A DNA stretch of 64,000 bases. It comes from DATHKG01 sp035489435. GTDB lineage: Bacteria; Bacteroidota; Bacteroidia; Chitinophagales; Chitinophagaceae. The translations under genes and the position numbers were made by a program. Shown piece by piece: positions 7,607-17,482 of this stretch. The notes below the pieces were generated by a model that searched no databases, was not told the origin of the DNA, and saw only the letters and a program-made list of their open reading frames with translations. Each line of letters starts with the position of its first letter. Position 1 is the first letter of the stretch. The stretch is from NCBI GenBank assembly GCA_035489435.1, contig DATHKG010000017.1; one strand, given 5' to 3'.

Positions 7607-8887
7607 ATGGCTTTAAGCAGGATCTGGTCGGCTTTTATTATTATCGCAATTTCAGTCGCCGGTTTCAAATGCTTTTTTCTTGGAGATTCCCAGATCTTCA
7701 GCTGGATGGTAATCGGAAAGTCGGCCGACCCTAACAATCCCCTCAAACTTGACGGAATCGTCGAAACATGCTGGATCGCGGTCGAGATCTGCCTCAAACT
7801 GATCGGAATTCTCAGCTTATTTATTGGTTTTATGAGTATAGCAGAAAGAGCAGGAGGGGTGCGCCTGCTTTCGAGGATTGTGGCTCCCTTCTTCTCAAAA
7901 CTCTTCCCGGAAATTCCCAAGGGTCATCCTTCCATGGGGCATATGATCATGAATTTTTCCGCCAACCTGCTCGGGCTGGATAATGCGGCCACTCCCTTTG
8001 GACTGAAAGCAATGCAAAGCCTGCAGGAATTAAATCCGAGGCCGGAAGTAGCTACAAATGCTCAAATCATGTTCTTGTGTCTGCATGCTGCGGGATTGAA
8101 CCTGATCCCTGTGAGTGTAATTGCAGTGCGGGCCGCAAACAATGCTTCCAATCCCACTGATATTTTTATACCATGTATGATAGTCACTTTTGTGGGTACT
8201 ATCACTGCAATGCTGATCGTTTCATTCAAACAGAAGATAAATGTATTACAGCCCGCGATCATTTTATGGATACTGGGAATATCTGCCGTGATTGGACTGC
8301 TGGTTGTTTATGTGGTAAGGCTGAATGCACCCGATCTGCAGTTGTTTTCGGGCATGCTTAGCAATGGATTGATCCTTCTGGTGTTTTTACTGATTATACT
8401 TGGTGCTGTATATAAAAAAATAGATGTGTTTGACGCATTTATTGATGGTGCGAAAAACGGCTTTGAAACAAGTATCCGGATCATCCCTTACCTGGTTGGG
8501 ATAATGGTAGCCGTTAGTATGCTCAGAACCAGCGGCACATTTGATGTGGTTATAGGGGGAGTGAAAAGCTTTTTTCATATGCTTGGAGCTGATACCAGGT
8601 TTGTTGATGGTTTGCCGACTGCCCTTATCCGCCCATTAAGCGGTGGTGCAGCCCGGGGTATGATGGTGAGTACCATGACTACTTATGGTGCCGACTCTTT
8701 TGCAAGTCGCCTTTCGGGCATATTCCAGGGAGCTTCTGATACAACCTTCTATGTGATCGCTGTTTATTTTGGCTCAGTATCAGTCAAAAATACGCGCTAT
8801 GCGATCGGTGCGATGCTGCTGGCGGACCTGGCCGGTATTATTACTGCAATCTTTCTGGCTTACCTGTTTTTCGGAAGTTCAGTGTGA
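7607..8887 (+). CDS. SpmA/SpmB-like nucleoside-recognition (Gate) membrane protein
   Basis: A polytopic inner-membrane protein of 426 residues that joins two Gate domains. The first (about 50-205) contains NFSANLLGLDNAATPFGLKAM, typical of SpmA; the second (about 240-420) contains RPLSGGAARGMM and GASDTTFYV, typical of SpmB. In spore formers these are two separate proteins of the spore maturation locus. The fused form in a non-sporulating Bacteroidota has no agreed function; transport of a nucleoside-like or small solute is inferred from the domain name only. It is a single gene followed by a strong hairpin. Confidence 0.85.
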   Translation: MALSRIWSAFIIIAISVAGFKCFFLGDSQIFSWMVIGKSADPNNPLKLDGIVETCWIAVEICLKLIGILSLFIGFMSIAERAGGVRLLSRIVAPFFSKLFPEIPKGHPSMGHMIMNFSANLLGLDNAATPFGLKAMQSLQELNPRPEVATNAQIMFLCLHAAGLNLIPVSVIAVRAANNASNPTDIFIPCMIVTFVGTITAMLIVSFKQKINVLQPAIILWILGISAVIGLLVVYVVRLNAPDLQLFSGMLSNGLILLVFLLIILGAVYKKIDVFDAFIDGAKNGFETSIRIIPYLVGIMVAVSMLRTSGTFDVVIGGVKSFFHMLGADTRFVDGLPTALIRPLSGGAARGMMVSTMTTYGADSFASRLSGIFQGASDTTFYVIAVYFGSVSVKNTRYAIGAMLLADLAGIITAIFLAYLFFGSSV

Positions 8888-8922
8888 CCACTTAAAACAT
8901 CCTGCGAAGTTTGTGAACTCTA

Positions 8923-8957
8923 TAAAAAAAATACCCCCGGGTAGAGGGTATTTTTTA
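8923..8957. terminator. bidirectional intrinsic terminator
   Basis: AATACCC and GGGTATT arms face each other around 8930-8952, with A's on the left flank and T's on the right. The hairpin can end both the forward gene finishing at 8887 and the reverse gene finishing at 9002. Confidence 0.85.
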
Positions 8958-9001
8958 TCATGTATATAAGGGTGAAGGAAAATTATTTCTCTTTGTCTAA
9001 T

Positions 9002-9841
9002 CTAGTTCCCGCCTGTACTACCACCGCTTTCTATGAGTTTGTATAATTCGTCAAGTTTTGGTGTGAGGATGATTTCAGTTCTCCTGTTCCGACCCCTGCC
9101 TTCAGCAGTACTGTTACTCTCAACCGGATCATATTGACTATGCCCGGAAGCTATAATACGCAATGGTTCAATTTTATAATCTTTAGTCAGTATCCTGACT
9201 ATGCTGGTTGCCCTCGCTACACTCAAAGCCCAGTTATCTTCAAACCGACCGCGAATGGGGATTGAATCGGTATGGCCTTCGATATTCACGTTAATATCCG
9301 GATTAAGACTCAACACTTCAGCCAGTTTTCCAAGTGCCTCTTTACCTTTTACGTTGATGTTTGCACTACCTGAGGGAAACAGCAGGTTTTCCTGGAGGCT
9401 GACATAAACCTTACCGTTTTTTACAGAGACTGATAATTCGTTCGAATTGAATTTAACCAGCGCATCGGACATTTTCTTTCGAAGATCATCCGTTGTCTTC
9501 TTTTGCTGATCGATGAGCGCCTGCAGGGTTTCAAGTCTTTTTTGCTGATCTGCTATTCTTCCCGCAGCATCCTTTGAACTGGATTGTAGTTGATTTGATG
9601 TTGAGGCTAATTGTTTCTTTGTATCTGCAAGTTGTTGCTCAAGCGTTTTGCCTTCTGACTGGAGTTGAGTGATGTCTTTTTGAAGCGATGAGATTTGACC
9701 GGCCATTCTGGTGCTGTCTGCCTGGAGGCCCTGGATTGTTGCGTTAGCGCTTGTAAGCTTTCGTTTTGCGACACAGGAGGTGAGTGTGAGGGCGATCAAA
9801 ATGATTTGAATCGTTTTAGAGGTAAGCAGTGTTTTCAACAT
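9002..9841 (-). CDS. OmpA-family lipoprotein
   Basis: A 279-residue protein with a lipoprotein signal (LTSC, cysteine 23). A long heptad-rich coiled coil follows (about 30-125, rich in Q, L and K), then a C-terminal OmpA/MotB peptidoglycan-binding domain (about 150-265) with INVNIEGHTDS, NWALSVARA, IIASGHSQYDPV and the GRGRNRRTEI signature. It is expected to be lipid-anchored and to bind peptidoglycan non-covalently, bracing the envelope. It is monocistronic, with terminators on both sides. Confidence 0.9.
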   Translation of the reverse strand: MLKTLLTSKTIQIILIALTLTSCVAKRKLTSANATIQGLQADSTRMAGQISSLQKDITQLQSEGKTLEQQLADTKKQLASTSNQLQSSSKDAAGRIADQQKRLETLQALIDQQKKTTDDLRKKMSDALVKFNSNELSVSVKNGKVYVSLQENLLFPSGSANINVKGKEALGKLAEVLSLNPDINVNIEGHTDSIPIRGRFEDNWALSVARATSIVRILTKDYKIEPLRIIASGHSQYDPVESNSTAEGRGRNRRTEIILTPKLDELYKLIESGGSTGGN

Positions 9842-9879
9842 ATGTATTTTTTGTTATTATTAGGAAAACCATGCCAAAT

Positions 9880-9907
9880 AAAAAAAGCCGGCCAGGGGCC
9901 AGCTTTT
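9880..9907 (-). terminator. intrinsic terminator of the SusCD-DUF4397 operon
   Basis: On the minus strand, GCTGGCC and GGCCGGC pair around a short loop and are followed by a run of T's. It lies about 30 bp past the stop at 9937. Confidence 0.85.
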
Positions 9908-9936
9908 CGCATATGTTTTATATATGAAGGCTTACA

Positions 9937-10680
9937 TTAATAATTGCTTATCACCGTTAAACTCCTTGGCATTACCGTTCCGGTTGTAGTCTGATATCTG
10001 CCGCGGTATACAACAGTATAGCTCCGGTTTATAGTGGGAATGATAGTGAATACTGGTGTCAGGTTTGTTGTTGTTCCGGTTTCCCGAACATACAAAGAAT
10101 CTAAACGTTTCGAAGCAAAAGGAACAAAGTTTGTCACCTGCGCAAGTGCAATATTTGTAAAAACATTTTTGCCTGTTACTACAGAGTACAAATCAACATT
10201 TGGCAATGGAGTTTTGGAAAAAATCAGGTTTGTGAATCTGATCCTTGAAGTTGTATCAGCTGGTTTTACAATCTCATCTTCCGTGAATACATATTTTATT
10301 GAATTGACCGTATCGTATGTAAAAATTGAATAGTTTTTACCCGGCGCAAGTGTAGCAGGAAAACTCAATTGGGGCTGGGTTGAAGCCGCCAGGGTGTCTT
10401 TGATTAAAATTGTGTGACTGCCCTGAGTAAGCGCTGAGGCATAACCGGTAGAAGGGAAGATCCCTCCATAAGCGAGTATGGATCCGGTTACAGGTACGTT
10501 GTCTAAATACATGTAAGTGCGCTGCGAACTCACCGTACTGTTAAACAGCTTTACCAATGCTTTGTCCTGGATAGCAGTGTTTTCTACTACCATTTTGTCG
10601 AATTCTTTTTCGCATGAAGCCGCTATCATGATAGTTATCAGTAGCAGGCAGCTTATGGACAATGATTTTGATGATTTCAT
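9937..10680 (-). CDS. DUF4397-type lipoprotein
   Basis: A 247-residue lipoprotein (signal ending AASC, cysteine 23). Two Ig-like halves of the DUF4397 type are suggested by VKLFNSTVSSQRTYMYLDN near the start and the repeated theme IRFTNLIFSKTPLPNVDLY further on. It is the last gene of the susC-susD operon, 27 bp after susD. That position is usually taken by an accessory surface lipoprotein of the SusE/SusF kind, so a surface role in ligand capture is inferred, not shown. Confidence 0.75.
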   Translation of the reverse strand: MKSSKSLSISCLLLITIMIAASCEKEFDKMVVENTAIQDKALVKLFNSTVSSQRTYMYLDNVPVTGSILAYGGIFPSTGYASALTQGSHTILIKDTLAASTQPQLSFPATLAPGKNYSIFTYDTVNSIKYVFTEDEIVKPADTTSRIRFTNLIFSKTPLPNVDLYSVVTGKNVFTNIALAQVTNFVPFASKRLDSLYVRETGTTTNLTPVFTIIPTINRSYTVVYRGRYQTTTGTVMPRSLTVISNY

Positions 10681-10707
10681 TTCAAACTAGTTTTACTGAT
10701 GACAACA

Positions 10708-12333
10708 TTATTTTTGAGTAAACCATTGTTCTTTGGTGTTATAGTCAAGTGCCAGGGCACCAAGCCTGTCAAGTTCGGCGATGTTATACAGGTACTCGGA
10801 GTTATACCTCGGTCTTGCCCGGTATACCAGTTTATTATTATTATTAATGAAAAGATCAGTGCCCGCAGGTGGAGTAAAATCTGTAAATACCTGTTCAGCC
10901 CCTTCCTGGTCGGTATAATGAAATCTCCTCATATCGTTCCACACTTCGATTGATCCATAACCATAAAGTGCGAGGTATTTCTGCAGCATAATATGTGATA
11001 GCTTCAGATTTGCAGCGGAAGGCACTATTACCGGGTTACCCAGGTAGGCTGCTTTTGAAGTTGGTGTAATTGCCTGCGCTGGGGGTATATTTGCATTGAA
11101 ATCTGCTGTAAGCATGTCGAACGCGATGCCGATACCAGCCTGATAAGCTGTTAATGCCTGAGGTTTCTCTCCTTTGCGATAATATGCTTCGGCCTTCATG
11201 AACTGGATTTCTGCGGCTGTGATGATTGGATAATAAGCAGCATTTCTGAAAATATATCTTGCTTTTGCATCAGAAGTAGGTGAGGTTACAGTATCAAAAC
11301 CTTGTCCCCAGTAGTTTTCAGGTCTGTCAGCCGCAACCAGGCCACTGGCCCCTTTGTTAGGAACAATACCCCTGTAAGTGCCGTTTGTATTTTGACGGAG
11401 AAGATAAGGCGCTCTTGGATCAACTACCCCGGGAAATCTTGAGTTAAGCCCGGTCAATAAATTTACCGGGTATTGAGCCTGTCTCAAGGCACCTACGTTG
11501 CCACGAAACGGGCCGAAATAGTTAGAAGTACCTGTGATGCCTGTGTTTGCGAATCTCGCATATGCATTATCTGAATTTACATTGATCGCCAGGTTACAGT
11601 AAAACAGTACAGAATCGGCATTGTAAGTAGTCTTATTTGATAGCTGGTTGAAAGAACGCGCCATCACCGAGTAAACAAATTTCTTCCATTTGTTTACATC
11701 CCCGTTATAAAAATATGCATCTCCTTTAGCGAGGTTTTGAGCGTCTACTCCGTCACCGGTTTGATTAAGAAAACTTAAAGCAGTTCGACAAACCGATCTC
11801 ACAGTGTCATAAACATCCGCCTGATCATTGTACTTAAAAGTTAACTGGCTTGTATTAAAAGCTTCAGTTAATATGACTTCTCCATAAACATTGGTGAGGG
11901 TGAGCCAGCTCCAGGCTTTAATAGCATGTGCAACACCTACATAATCCCATTTCTTTTCTTCAGTTCCCCACTCAATAATGCGGTTAAGATTTTGCCCCAT
12001 GCCGAAATAATGCATTGCCCATACTGATCCCAGTATATCAAGTGCTCCGGTAGCTCCTCCCATCTGGTCGTATTGATTGCCGGTAACATTTGTTGCCCAA
12101 AACTGCACATAACGACCAATATAGATCCCATCATTTGCAGTACCGTATGCAGAGCCCGCAGCGGCTGAGCTACCAACCATGTTCCCAATAATACCTGGTA
12201 GCAATGTTTCAATTGGCTTCTTAACACCTGCATTAGGGTTAATAAAAGCCTCATCAATTTTTTTTGCACAGGAGCTGATAGAAATAATTCCAAGAGCGAG
12301 TAAGCACCGTGCGATATTTTTTATATTTCTCAT
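10708..12333 (-). CDS. SusD/RagB-superfamily outer-membrane lipoprotein (SusD-like_2 type)
   Basis: A 541-residue lipoprotein (SSC, cysteine 22). The early NPNAG motif, PIETLLPGIIG, QFWATNVTGNQYDQ, YGEVILTEAF and a helical TPR-like core fit the SusD-like_2 branch. SusD proteins form a lid on the SusC barrel and bind ligand at the cell surface. It lies 17 bp downstream of susC in the same operon. No carbohydrate-active enzyme is near, so the ligand (glycan, peptide or other) cannot be told. Confidence 0.9.
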   Translation of the reverse strand: MRNIKNIARCLLALGIISISSCAKKIDEAFINPNAGVKKPIETLLPGIIGNMVGSSAAAGSAYGTANDGIYIGRYVQFWATNVTGNQYDQMGGATGALDILGSVWAMHYFGMGQNLNRIIEWGTEEKKWDYVGVAHAIKAWSWLTLTNVYGEVILTEAFNTSQLTFKYNDQADVYDTVRSVCRTALSFLNQTGDGVDAQNLAKGDAYFYNGDVNKWKKFVYSVMARSFNQLSNKTTYNADSVLFYCNLAINVNSDNAYARFANTGITGTSNYFGPFRGNVGALRQAQYPVNLLTGLNSRFPGVVDPRAPYLLRQNTNGTYRGIVPNKGASGLVAADRPENYWGQGFDTVTSPTSDAKARYIFRNAAYYPIITAAEIQFMKAEAYYRKGEKPQALTAYQAGIGIAFDMLTADFNANIPPAQAITPTSKAAYLGNPVIVPSAANLKLSHIMLQKYLALYGYGSIEVWNDMRRFHYTDQEGAEQVFTDFTPPAGTDLFINNNNKLVYRARPRYNSEYLYNIAELDRLGALALDYNTKEQWFTQK

Positions 12334-12350
12334 GCCTTAATATTTAAAAA

Positions 12351-15300
12351 TTAGAAACTAGCTCTGATCCCAAAATTGATACTGATAGGAGTTGGCAATG
12401 ATCCGTAGTCAAAGCCCCATGCACCGACCCCGCGGCCAGCTGCAGTGTTACCATTTGAAGAGGGATCTCCACCGGTATAATTAGTAATAAGAATAAGATC
12501 ATTTGCTGTCAGGAAGGCGCCGAGGCTCTTAACCCCTTTGATTTTTTTCACAAAAGTTGTCGGGAACTGGTAGCTGAATGAAACATCCCTTAACCTTAAC
12601 CAGTTCACATCTTTTTCAATAAAGGCTTCTTCCGGCATACCATTCGCACCATAGTAAGCATCGAGATAAGCAGGTATAACTGCTATGGTGTTGACAGTTG
12701 GATTTGCCGTGTTTTGTTTACCATCATTCAATATACCCTCAACTACTCTTGGAGTATACCTGTCAATAGTCAGGTCACTCTTGCCGATACCGGTGAGATA
12801 CATTTTATTGGCATTAAATACATCGCCACCGACTTTGAGATCCCAGAGGAAACTCAATCTCCAGTTTTTATACCTGAATGTATTCGTTGTACCAATAGTA
12901 TAATCGGGATTCCTATCACCTCTAACCCTGAATACTGCATCAATTGCCGGTAAACCGTTCAAAGGATTGATCAGTATCTTTCCCGCATCATTCCTGAGAT
13001 AACCATAAGATGTGATAGAGGTAGTGGTACCGTGGAGTGTAATACCACCGCGTGCATTACCATATAACCAGGTGTCGCCGAGGTAATACTCAGCAACGTT
13101 TGCAGGCAACTGCACAACTTCATTCCACATTTTATTAAAGTTCACTCTCACATTCCAGCCAAAGTCGGTATTATTGAAAATGTTCGCATCAGCTGATACT
13201 TCGAAACCCTGGTTTCTTGTGCTTCCTGCATTTTGAGTATTTAACACAAATCCCGTTGCATAACTCAGGCGAAATCCTTCAACGATCTGACCCTTGTTAA
13301 GCGTATTATAATACGTGGCGTCAAAATTCAGTATGTTGTTGAAAAGCTTAAGCTCAGTTCCAACCTCAAATGTTTGTTGTTTCTCTGGTTCCAGGTTCGG
13401 GTTATTATTTACAAAGCCGTAGGAAAATCCACCACCACTTGCGAAGTTGTCAACAAATACCGATTGAGTTGAGTAGGGGGAATTTAACCTTGCTGTACTT
13501 GCGGCGGAAGTGCGCAGTTTCCAATAGTTAAGTGTAGTGCCCCGTTTTAGCTCAGGAAATATATCTGTGATGATAACGCTCAGACTGGCCCCCGGATAAT
13601 TGTAGTTGCGGTTAACTTTTGGAAGGGTAGAGGCTGCTTCAAAACGATGCGAATAATTTAGAAACACAAGATTGTTATATCCAACACTTACTTCGCCAAA
13701 GCCCGCCATCTGCCTGGTGACCTGTTCGTTCCAGGCGCCAAGATTATTCTGTAAAAGGCGGCGACGTGTATTTGGTGCAGTATTGGAGCTGTCAAAATGC
13801 GTGACATCTTTCAAATTATTTCCAACTATTGCAAACATCTGTGTATTATAATCCTGCCACATAGTACCTACCATGAGTCTTGTGCTCCATTTCCCAAAAT
13901 CTTTTTTAGCTGTTGCAGTAATGGTATGATTATACCCATTATACTTCCTCCAATAATTATCCTGTTCACCATTCAATGCCTGTGTGATGTAAAAAGATTT
14001 TGGATGATAAAGTGTATAACCTTCGGTTCTGTATGTATCATAACCGAATCTTCCCGTAATTGTTAACCAGTCAGTAGGATTGATATTAATACCCAGGCTG
14101 GCGGTGTAACGATCCGTTTCATCCCGGCTTGGGTTTGCGTTTACATTGAAGAGTGGATTGTCTAACTCAAGATTTGGATTAGACGCAAAAACAGGAATCT
14201 TGTTGCCAGCATCGTCCTGGTACTTCCTGATATCATAGGTATTTGGGTAAGCAAATAATCCAAGCATATAACCGCCGGCACTGCGAAGCACCTTGTCGTT
14301 CTCACTTCTTACATAAGCCAGGGATGGAGTGATTTCAATATACTTTCCAATCTTTGTTGTATTGGATATCCTGAGATTTATCCGTTTGAAATTATTATTG
14401 GGAACCACACCTTCCTGGTTGAAATAGGAACCTGAAACGCGGAAAACAGATTTTTTTACACCGAAGTCTGCACCAATATTATGAGTTTGTGAGAACCCGG
14501 TTTTGAAGAAATATTTCTTATTGTCAATCAGCTTTGTTCCCGCGGGATATGGTTCGCCGTAATAACGGAAAACGTTTGCATTAGCACCATTTTCCCCATT
14601 TTGGTAGCCTTCGAATACATCGGGATACCGGGTTAGTTGCTGGACCCGGAATGCATCATCGTACTGAACCGCAAGCTTATTCGACTTTGCTTTTTTGGTG
14701 GTAATAAGCATAGCACCGGAACTTGCCTGGCTTCCGTATAAAGCCGTTGCTTCAGGCCCTTTGAGTACGGTTATTGATTCAATATCGTTCGGGTTGATGT
14801 CTGAGATCCGGTTTGTATAATCGTTATTCCTGTTCGGGCGATCAGAAGCGAGACCGAGTCCGCTACCTCCTCCTGAGGTTTCGTTAACGGTGGAGTTATC
14901 CATGATGATTCCGTCCACCACAAACAATGGTTCATTACTCAGCGATAGTGAATTAAAACCCCGAAGTACTATACTTGAAGAAGCACCCGCTGTACCTCCG
15001 GTTGGATTAATTGTTAAACCGGCAACTCTTCCCTGCAAACCATTTATAAAGTTTTCCCGTTGCGTTTCCTGTATTTCTGAACCTAACACTTTTTGGGTTG
15101 AATAACCTAGCTCCCTTGGCTTACGTTTAAGGTCAAGTGCAACAACAACTTCCTCAAGAGAATTATCAGATGGTACTAGACCAATGGTAATGCCACTGAT
15201 TTTGTCGCCCACCTTATATTCTTTACCGGTAAATCCGAGGAAGCTGACTACAATCGTTGCGCCTTTGGAAGCATTGATACTAAAATTACCTTTTGAATCA

Positions 15301-15467
15301 GTTTGAGTACCTGTAGTACTTCCTTTGATCTGAACCGTTGCTCCCTCAAGGACGCTGCCATCTCTTGTAGACACAACGGTACCGGAAACTGTCTGAACCT
15401 GGGCTGAAGCCGTTTGCTGGACGCACAACATTAACGGCAATAACAGCATGCATAGTAAATTTCTCAT
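12351..15467 (-). CDS. SusC/RagA-family TonB-linked outer-membrane transporter
   Basis: A 1038-residue protein with signal peptide (about 1-22, ending TASAQ). A carboxypeptidase-regulatory-like beta-sandwich follows (about 25-105), then a TonB-box region (SLEEVVVALDLKRKPRELGY), a plug domain (FINGLQGRVAGL; ITVLKGPEATALYGS) and a 22-strand barrel ending in a C-terminal aromatic residue (GIRASF). It imports a ligand delivered by the SusD partner using TonB energy. It is the first gene of the operon. There is no N-terminal STN domain, so an ECF-sigma/anti-sigma relay is unlikely. The DeoR-type gene upstream is the obvious regulator candidate. Confidence 0.96.
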   Translation of the reverse strand: MRNLLCMLLLPLMLCVQQTASAQVQTVSGTVVSTRDGSVLEGATVQIKGSTTGTQTDSKGNFSINASKGATIVVSFLGFTGKEYKVGDKISGITIGLVPSDNSLEEVVVALDLKRKPRELGYSTQKVLGSEIQETQRENFINGLQGRVAGLTINPTGGTAGASSSIVLRGFNSLSLSNEPLFVVDGIIMDNSTVNETSGGGSGLGLASDRPNRNNDYTNRISDINPNDIESITVLKGPEATALYGSQASSGAMLITTKKAKSNKLAVQYDDAFRVQQLTRYPDVFEGYQNGENGANANVFRYYGEPYPAGTKLIDNKKYFFKTGFSQTHNIGADFGVKKSVFRVSGSYFNQEGVVPNNNFKRINLRISNTTKIGKYIEITPSLAYVRSENDKVLRSAGGYMLGLFAYPNTYDIRKYQDDAGNKIPVFASNPNLELDNPLFNVNANPSRDETDRYTASLGININPTDWLTITGRFGYDTYRTEGYTLYHPKSFYITQALNGEQDNYWRKYNGYNHTITATAKKDFGKWSTRLMVGTMWQDYNTQMFAIVGNNLKDVTHFDSSNTAPNTRRRLLQNNLGAWNEQVTRQMAGFGEVSVGYNNLVFLNYSHRFEAASTLPKVNRNYNYPGASLSVIITDIFPELKRGTTLNYWKLRTSAASTARLNSPYSTQSVFVDNFASGGGFSYGFVNNNPNLEPEKQQTFEVGTELKLFNNILNFDATYYNTLNKGQIVEGFRLSYATGFVLNTQNAGSTRNQGFEVSADANIFNNTDFGWNVRVNFNKMWNEVVQLPANVAEYYLGDTWLYGNARGGITLHGTTTSITSYGYLRNDAGKILINPLNGLPAIDAVFRVRGDRNPDYTIGTTNTFRYKNWRLSFLWDLKVGGDVFNANKMYLTGIGKSDLTIDRYTPRVVEGILNDGKQNTANPTVNTIAVIPAYLDAYYGANGMPEEAFIEKDVNWLRLRDVSFSYQFPTTFVKKIKGVKSLGAFLTANDLILITNYTGGDPSSNGNTAAGRGVGAWGFDYGSLPTPISINFGIRASF

Positions 15468-15507
15468 AGCATGTTTTTTCTGGGTGATCTATCTGATGTG
15501 ACAAAAA

Positions 15508-15594
15508 AATAAACCTGATAACTATATAAACCTTGAACAATTATAAATCCTGATCGATTATGTAAACTCGAACAATTCTATAAACCCTGAACAC
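15508..15594. repeat. array of about five ~18-bp direct repeats before susC
   Basis: Degenerate units around TATAAACCYTGAACAAT recur with a period of 16-19 bp (for example TATAAACCTTGAACAAT, TATAAATCCTGATCGAT and CTATAAACCCTGAACAC). They lie 41-127 bp upstream of the susC start, between it and the regulator gene, where operators would be expected. The spacing is close to 1.7 helical turns. Confidence 0.55.
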
Positions 15595-15695
15595 AAGGCA
15601 GCACACAAAAGCCGGCTAATAAAAGCCGCTTAATACATGCTGAATATGTATCAGCTTACAAAATAACCTCTACAAAAATTGATGAGCCACACGTA

Positions 15696-16445
15696 CTATA
15701 AAACCTGGATTCCCGCGGTCACATATGGCTCAAGTAAAGGATCGTCGGGGGGTAATTCAGTAATTAGGATTTGAATCTGGTTGAGAGCAGAAACATGAAT
15801 AGGTTGGAGAGAATTAAGCTTCTCCGCGATAGTAACACAAACGACTTTTTGAGAAGATTCAATCATCGCTTTTTTCAATTGCACAACATCCCAGTCGTTA
15901 TCAGTGATCCCATCCATTACATTTATTCCGTTAACTCCAAGGAAACACAAGTCCGCCCTGATCTGCCTGATTTTTGCCAGCGCTTCGCCTCCGGTTGTTA
16001 TCTTGGCATTTTTAGATACTTTATCTCCAATAACTATAACATCAATGTTAGGATGGGCCATATATTCCTGCACAATAGGAATACTGCCTGTAATAAAAGT
16101 TGCTTTTAACTGCGAAGGAAGACAGCGCGCCATTTCAATCAGCGTAGTTCCCCCTGTCGTTAAAACAAACATTCCATCCTGGATGAGCCGGATTGCTTTT
16201 TGTGCTATGATTTTTTTCTGAGTGGAAGCATAAACGTTGTTCGAAGGATAGTGGAACTGGTTGAAAGAATGTGATAGTGCCCCGCCATGAACTTTTATAA
16301 GTTTGCCCTCGTCGGCTAATTCCTGTAAATCCCGCCTGATTGTATCTTCAGAAACATTAATCTGCTGACACAGACCCGATGAAAGGACGCTGTTGTGCAA
16401 ATCAATCTGGCGTAAAATAAACGCCTGCCTTTGTTTTTTGAGCAT
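15696..16445 (-). CDS. DeoR/GlpR-family transcriptional regulator
   Basis: A 249-residue cytoplasmic DNA-binding protein. The N-terminal DeoR helix-turn-helix (about 6-58) reads QRQAFILRQIDLHN, then VSEDTIRRDLQELADEGKLIKVHGGAL, the family signature. The C-terminal sugar-phosphate sensor domain (about 75-230) has TTGGTTLIEMA and CFLGVNGINVMDGITD. Such proteins usually repress sugar catabolic operons and release DNA on binding a phosphorylated sugar. It is encoded directly upstream of the susC operon on the same strand, with the 18-bp repeat array between; control of that operon is inferred. Confidence 0.92.
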   Translation of the reverse strand: MLKKQRQAFILRQIDLHNSVLSSGLCQQINVSEDTIRRDLQELADEGKLIKVHGGALSHSFNQFHYPSNNVYASTQKKIIAQKAIRLIQDGMFVLTTGGTTLIEMARCLPSQLKATFITGSIPIVQEYMAHPNIDVIVIGDKVSKNAKITTGGEALAKIRQIRADLCFLGVNGINVMDGITDNDWDVVQLKKAMIESSQKVVCVTIAEKLNSLQPIHVSALNQIQILITELPPDDPLLEPYVTAGIQVL

Positions 16446-16872
16446 TTCGTTAGCGGGTTACTCTCTCAAAATAAAAGAAATTCCCGCATAAAACCGCAAA
16501 TCGGGAAAAATAAATATTCCTGGACGCGTAAAAGTTGTCCTGGGTCAAAATGCGCTTGCCAAGATCCGCAAATAACTGCAAGAGAGATATGAATTATGAG
16601 TTATGAATTATGAAAGAAAATAAAGAGAGATATAGTTATGAATTCAGGATGGGAAAAAATCTACCATGCCTGGGATTATTTTCGTTAGTTGGTTTTGGGA
16701 TGTTCCTAACGGTAAGGCAGAGTCGAAAATTCAAGAGAATAACCGGGAATAATGATCGTAAAGTATGTGCGTAATAGTAACAGGGATCATGCGGATTATT
16801 CCAGCATAAGATAGGAATGCATGTCATCACAATTAAAAAATGTGATTAACCCTGTACAAATGTTATAAGAAA
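16446..16872. other. 427-bp intergenic region, no gene seen
   Basis: A+T-rich DNA upstream of the DeoR-type gene. It contains a short run of TTATGA-based heptamers near 16590-16612, the same family as the array at 51961. No open frame with protein-like content and no clear hairpin was found. Confidence 0.5.
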
Positions 16873-17406
16873 TTATTTTCCGAAAGCAAATCTTACTGAT
16901 AAGGCAAATGCATCCGGAACAAAGTTGATTGCAGGTATAATATCGAGTTCAGGTTTCCAGTCAACCGATAAGTTGATTGGAGCATTTGCAAATTTATAAT
17001 CTACTCCAAGAATACCGGTTGGACCAACAAAGGTGCGTCCACCTCCTTCACCATTTTTATCTGAATTGCTTTCGAACCCTACATAAGCGCCTGCACCGTA
17101 AAACCAACTAAGCCCTTTTGTGCTGAACGGCTGATATACCTCGAGCAAACCTCCAATACCAAACCGGCTGCCAAAAGAAATGATGCCCTCAATAGCACTG
17201 CGATCGGTGATAAAATATTTTCCCGTTATGGCATTATTCAACGTAGGTATGGAATTGCTTAACCTGATACCGATGGCCATACGGTAATCACGTGCAGGCT
17301 CCTCTATTTTGTAGAAAGCCGGATCGGGCTCGGGATCCTGTGCCATTAATTGACTGCATGAAAGAACAGCTGTGATCATCATTGATGCTACGAGCAAACT
17401 TTTCAT
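16873..17406 (-). CDS. small outer-membrane beta-barrel protein
   Basis: A 177-residue exported protein (signal about 1-22, ending LMAQ). The mature part is made of alternating strands with GIRLSN, SAIEGIISFGSRFG, YGAGAYVGFES and a final barrel strand ALSVRFAFGK, as in short 8-stranded barrels of the outer-membrane beta-barrel families. Function unknown. It precedes the OstA-like gene on the same strand but is separated by 76 bp and may have its own promoter. Confidence 0.7.
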   Translation of the reverse strand: MKSLLVASMMITAVLSCSQLMAQDPEPDPAFYKIEEPARDYRMAIGIRLSNSIPTLNNAITGKYFITDRSAIEGIISFGSRFGIGGLLEVYQPFSTKGLSWFYGAGAYVGFESNSDKNGEGGGRTFVGPTGILGVDYKFANAPINLSVDWKPELDIIPAINFVPDAFALSVRFAFGK

Positions 17407-17482
17407 ATTAGTATGTATTTAAGGTATGAACCAAATAAACGAAAAGGTTTAACGCACTTACATATGGCGTCTGTTAAAGTTG

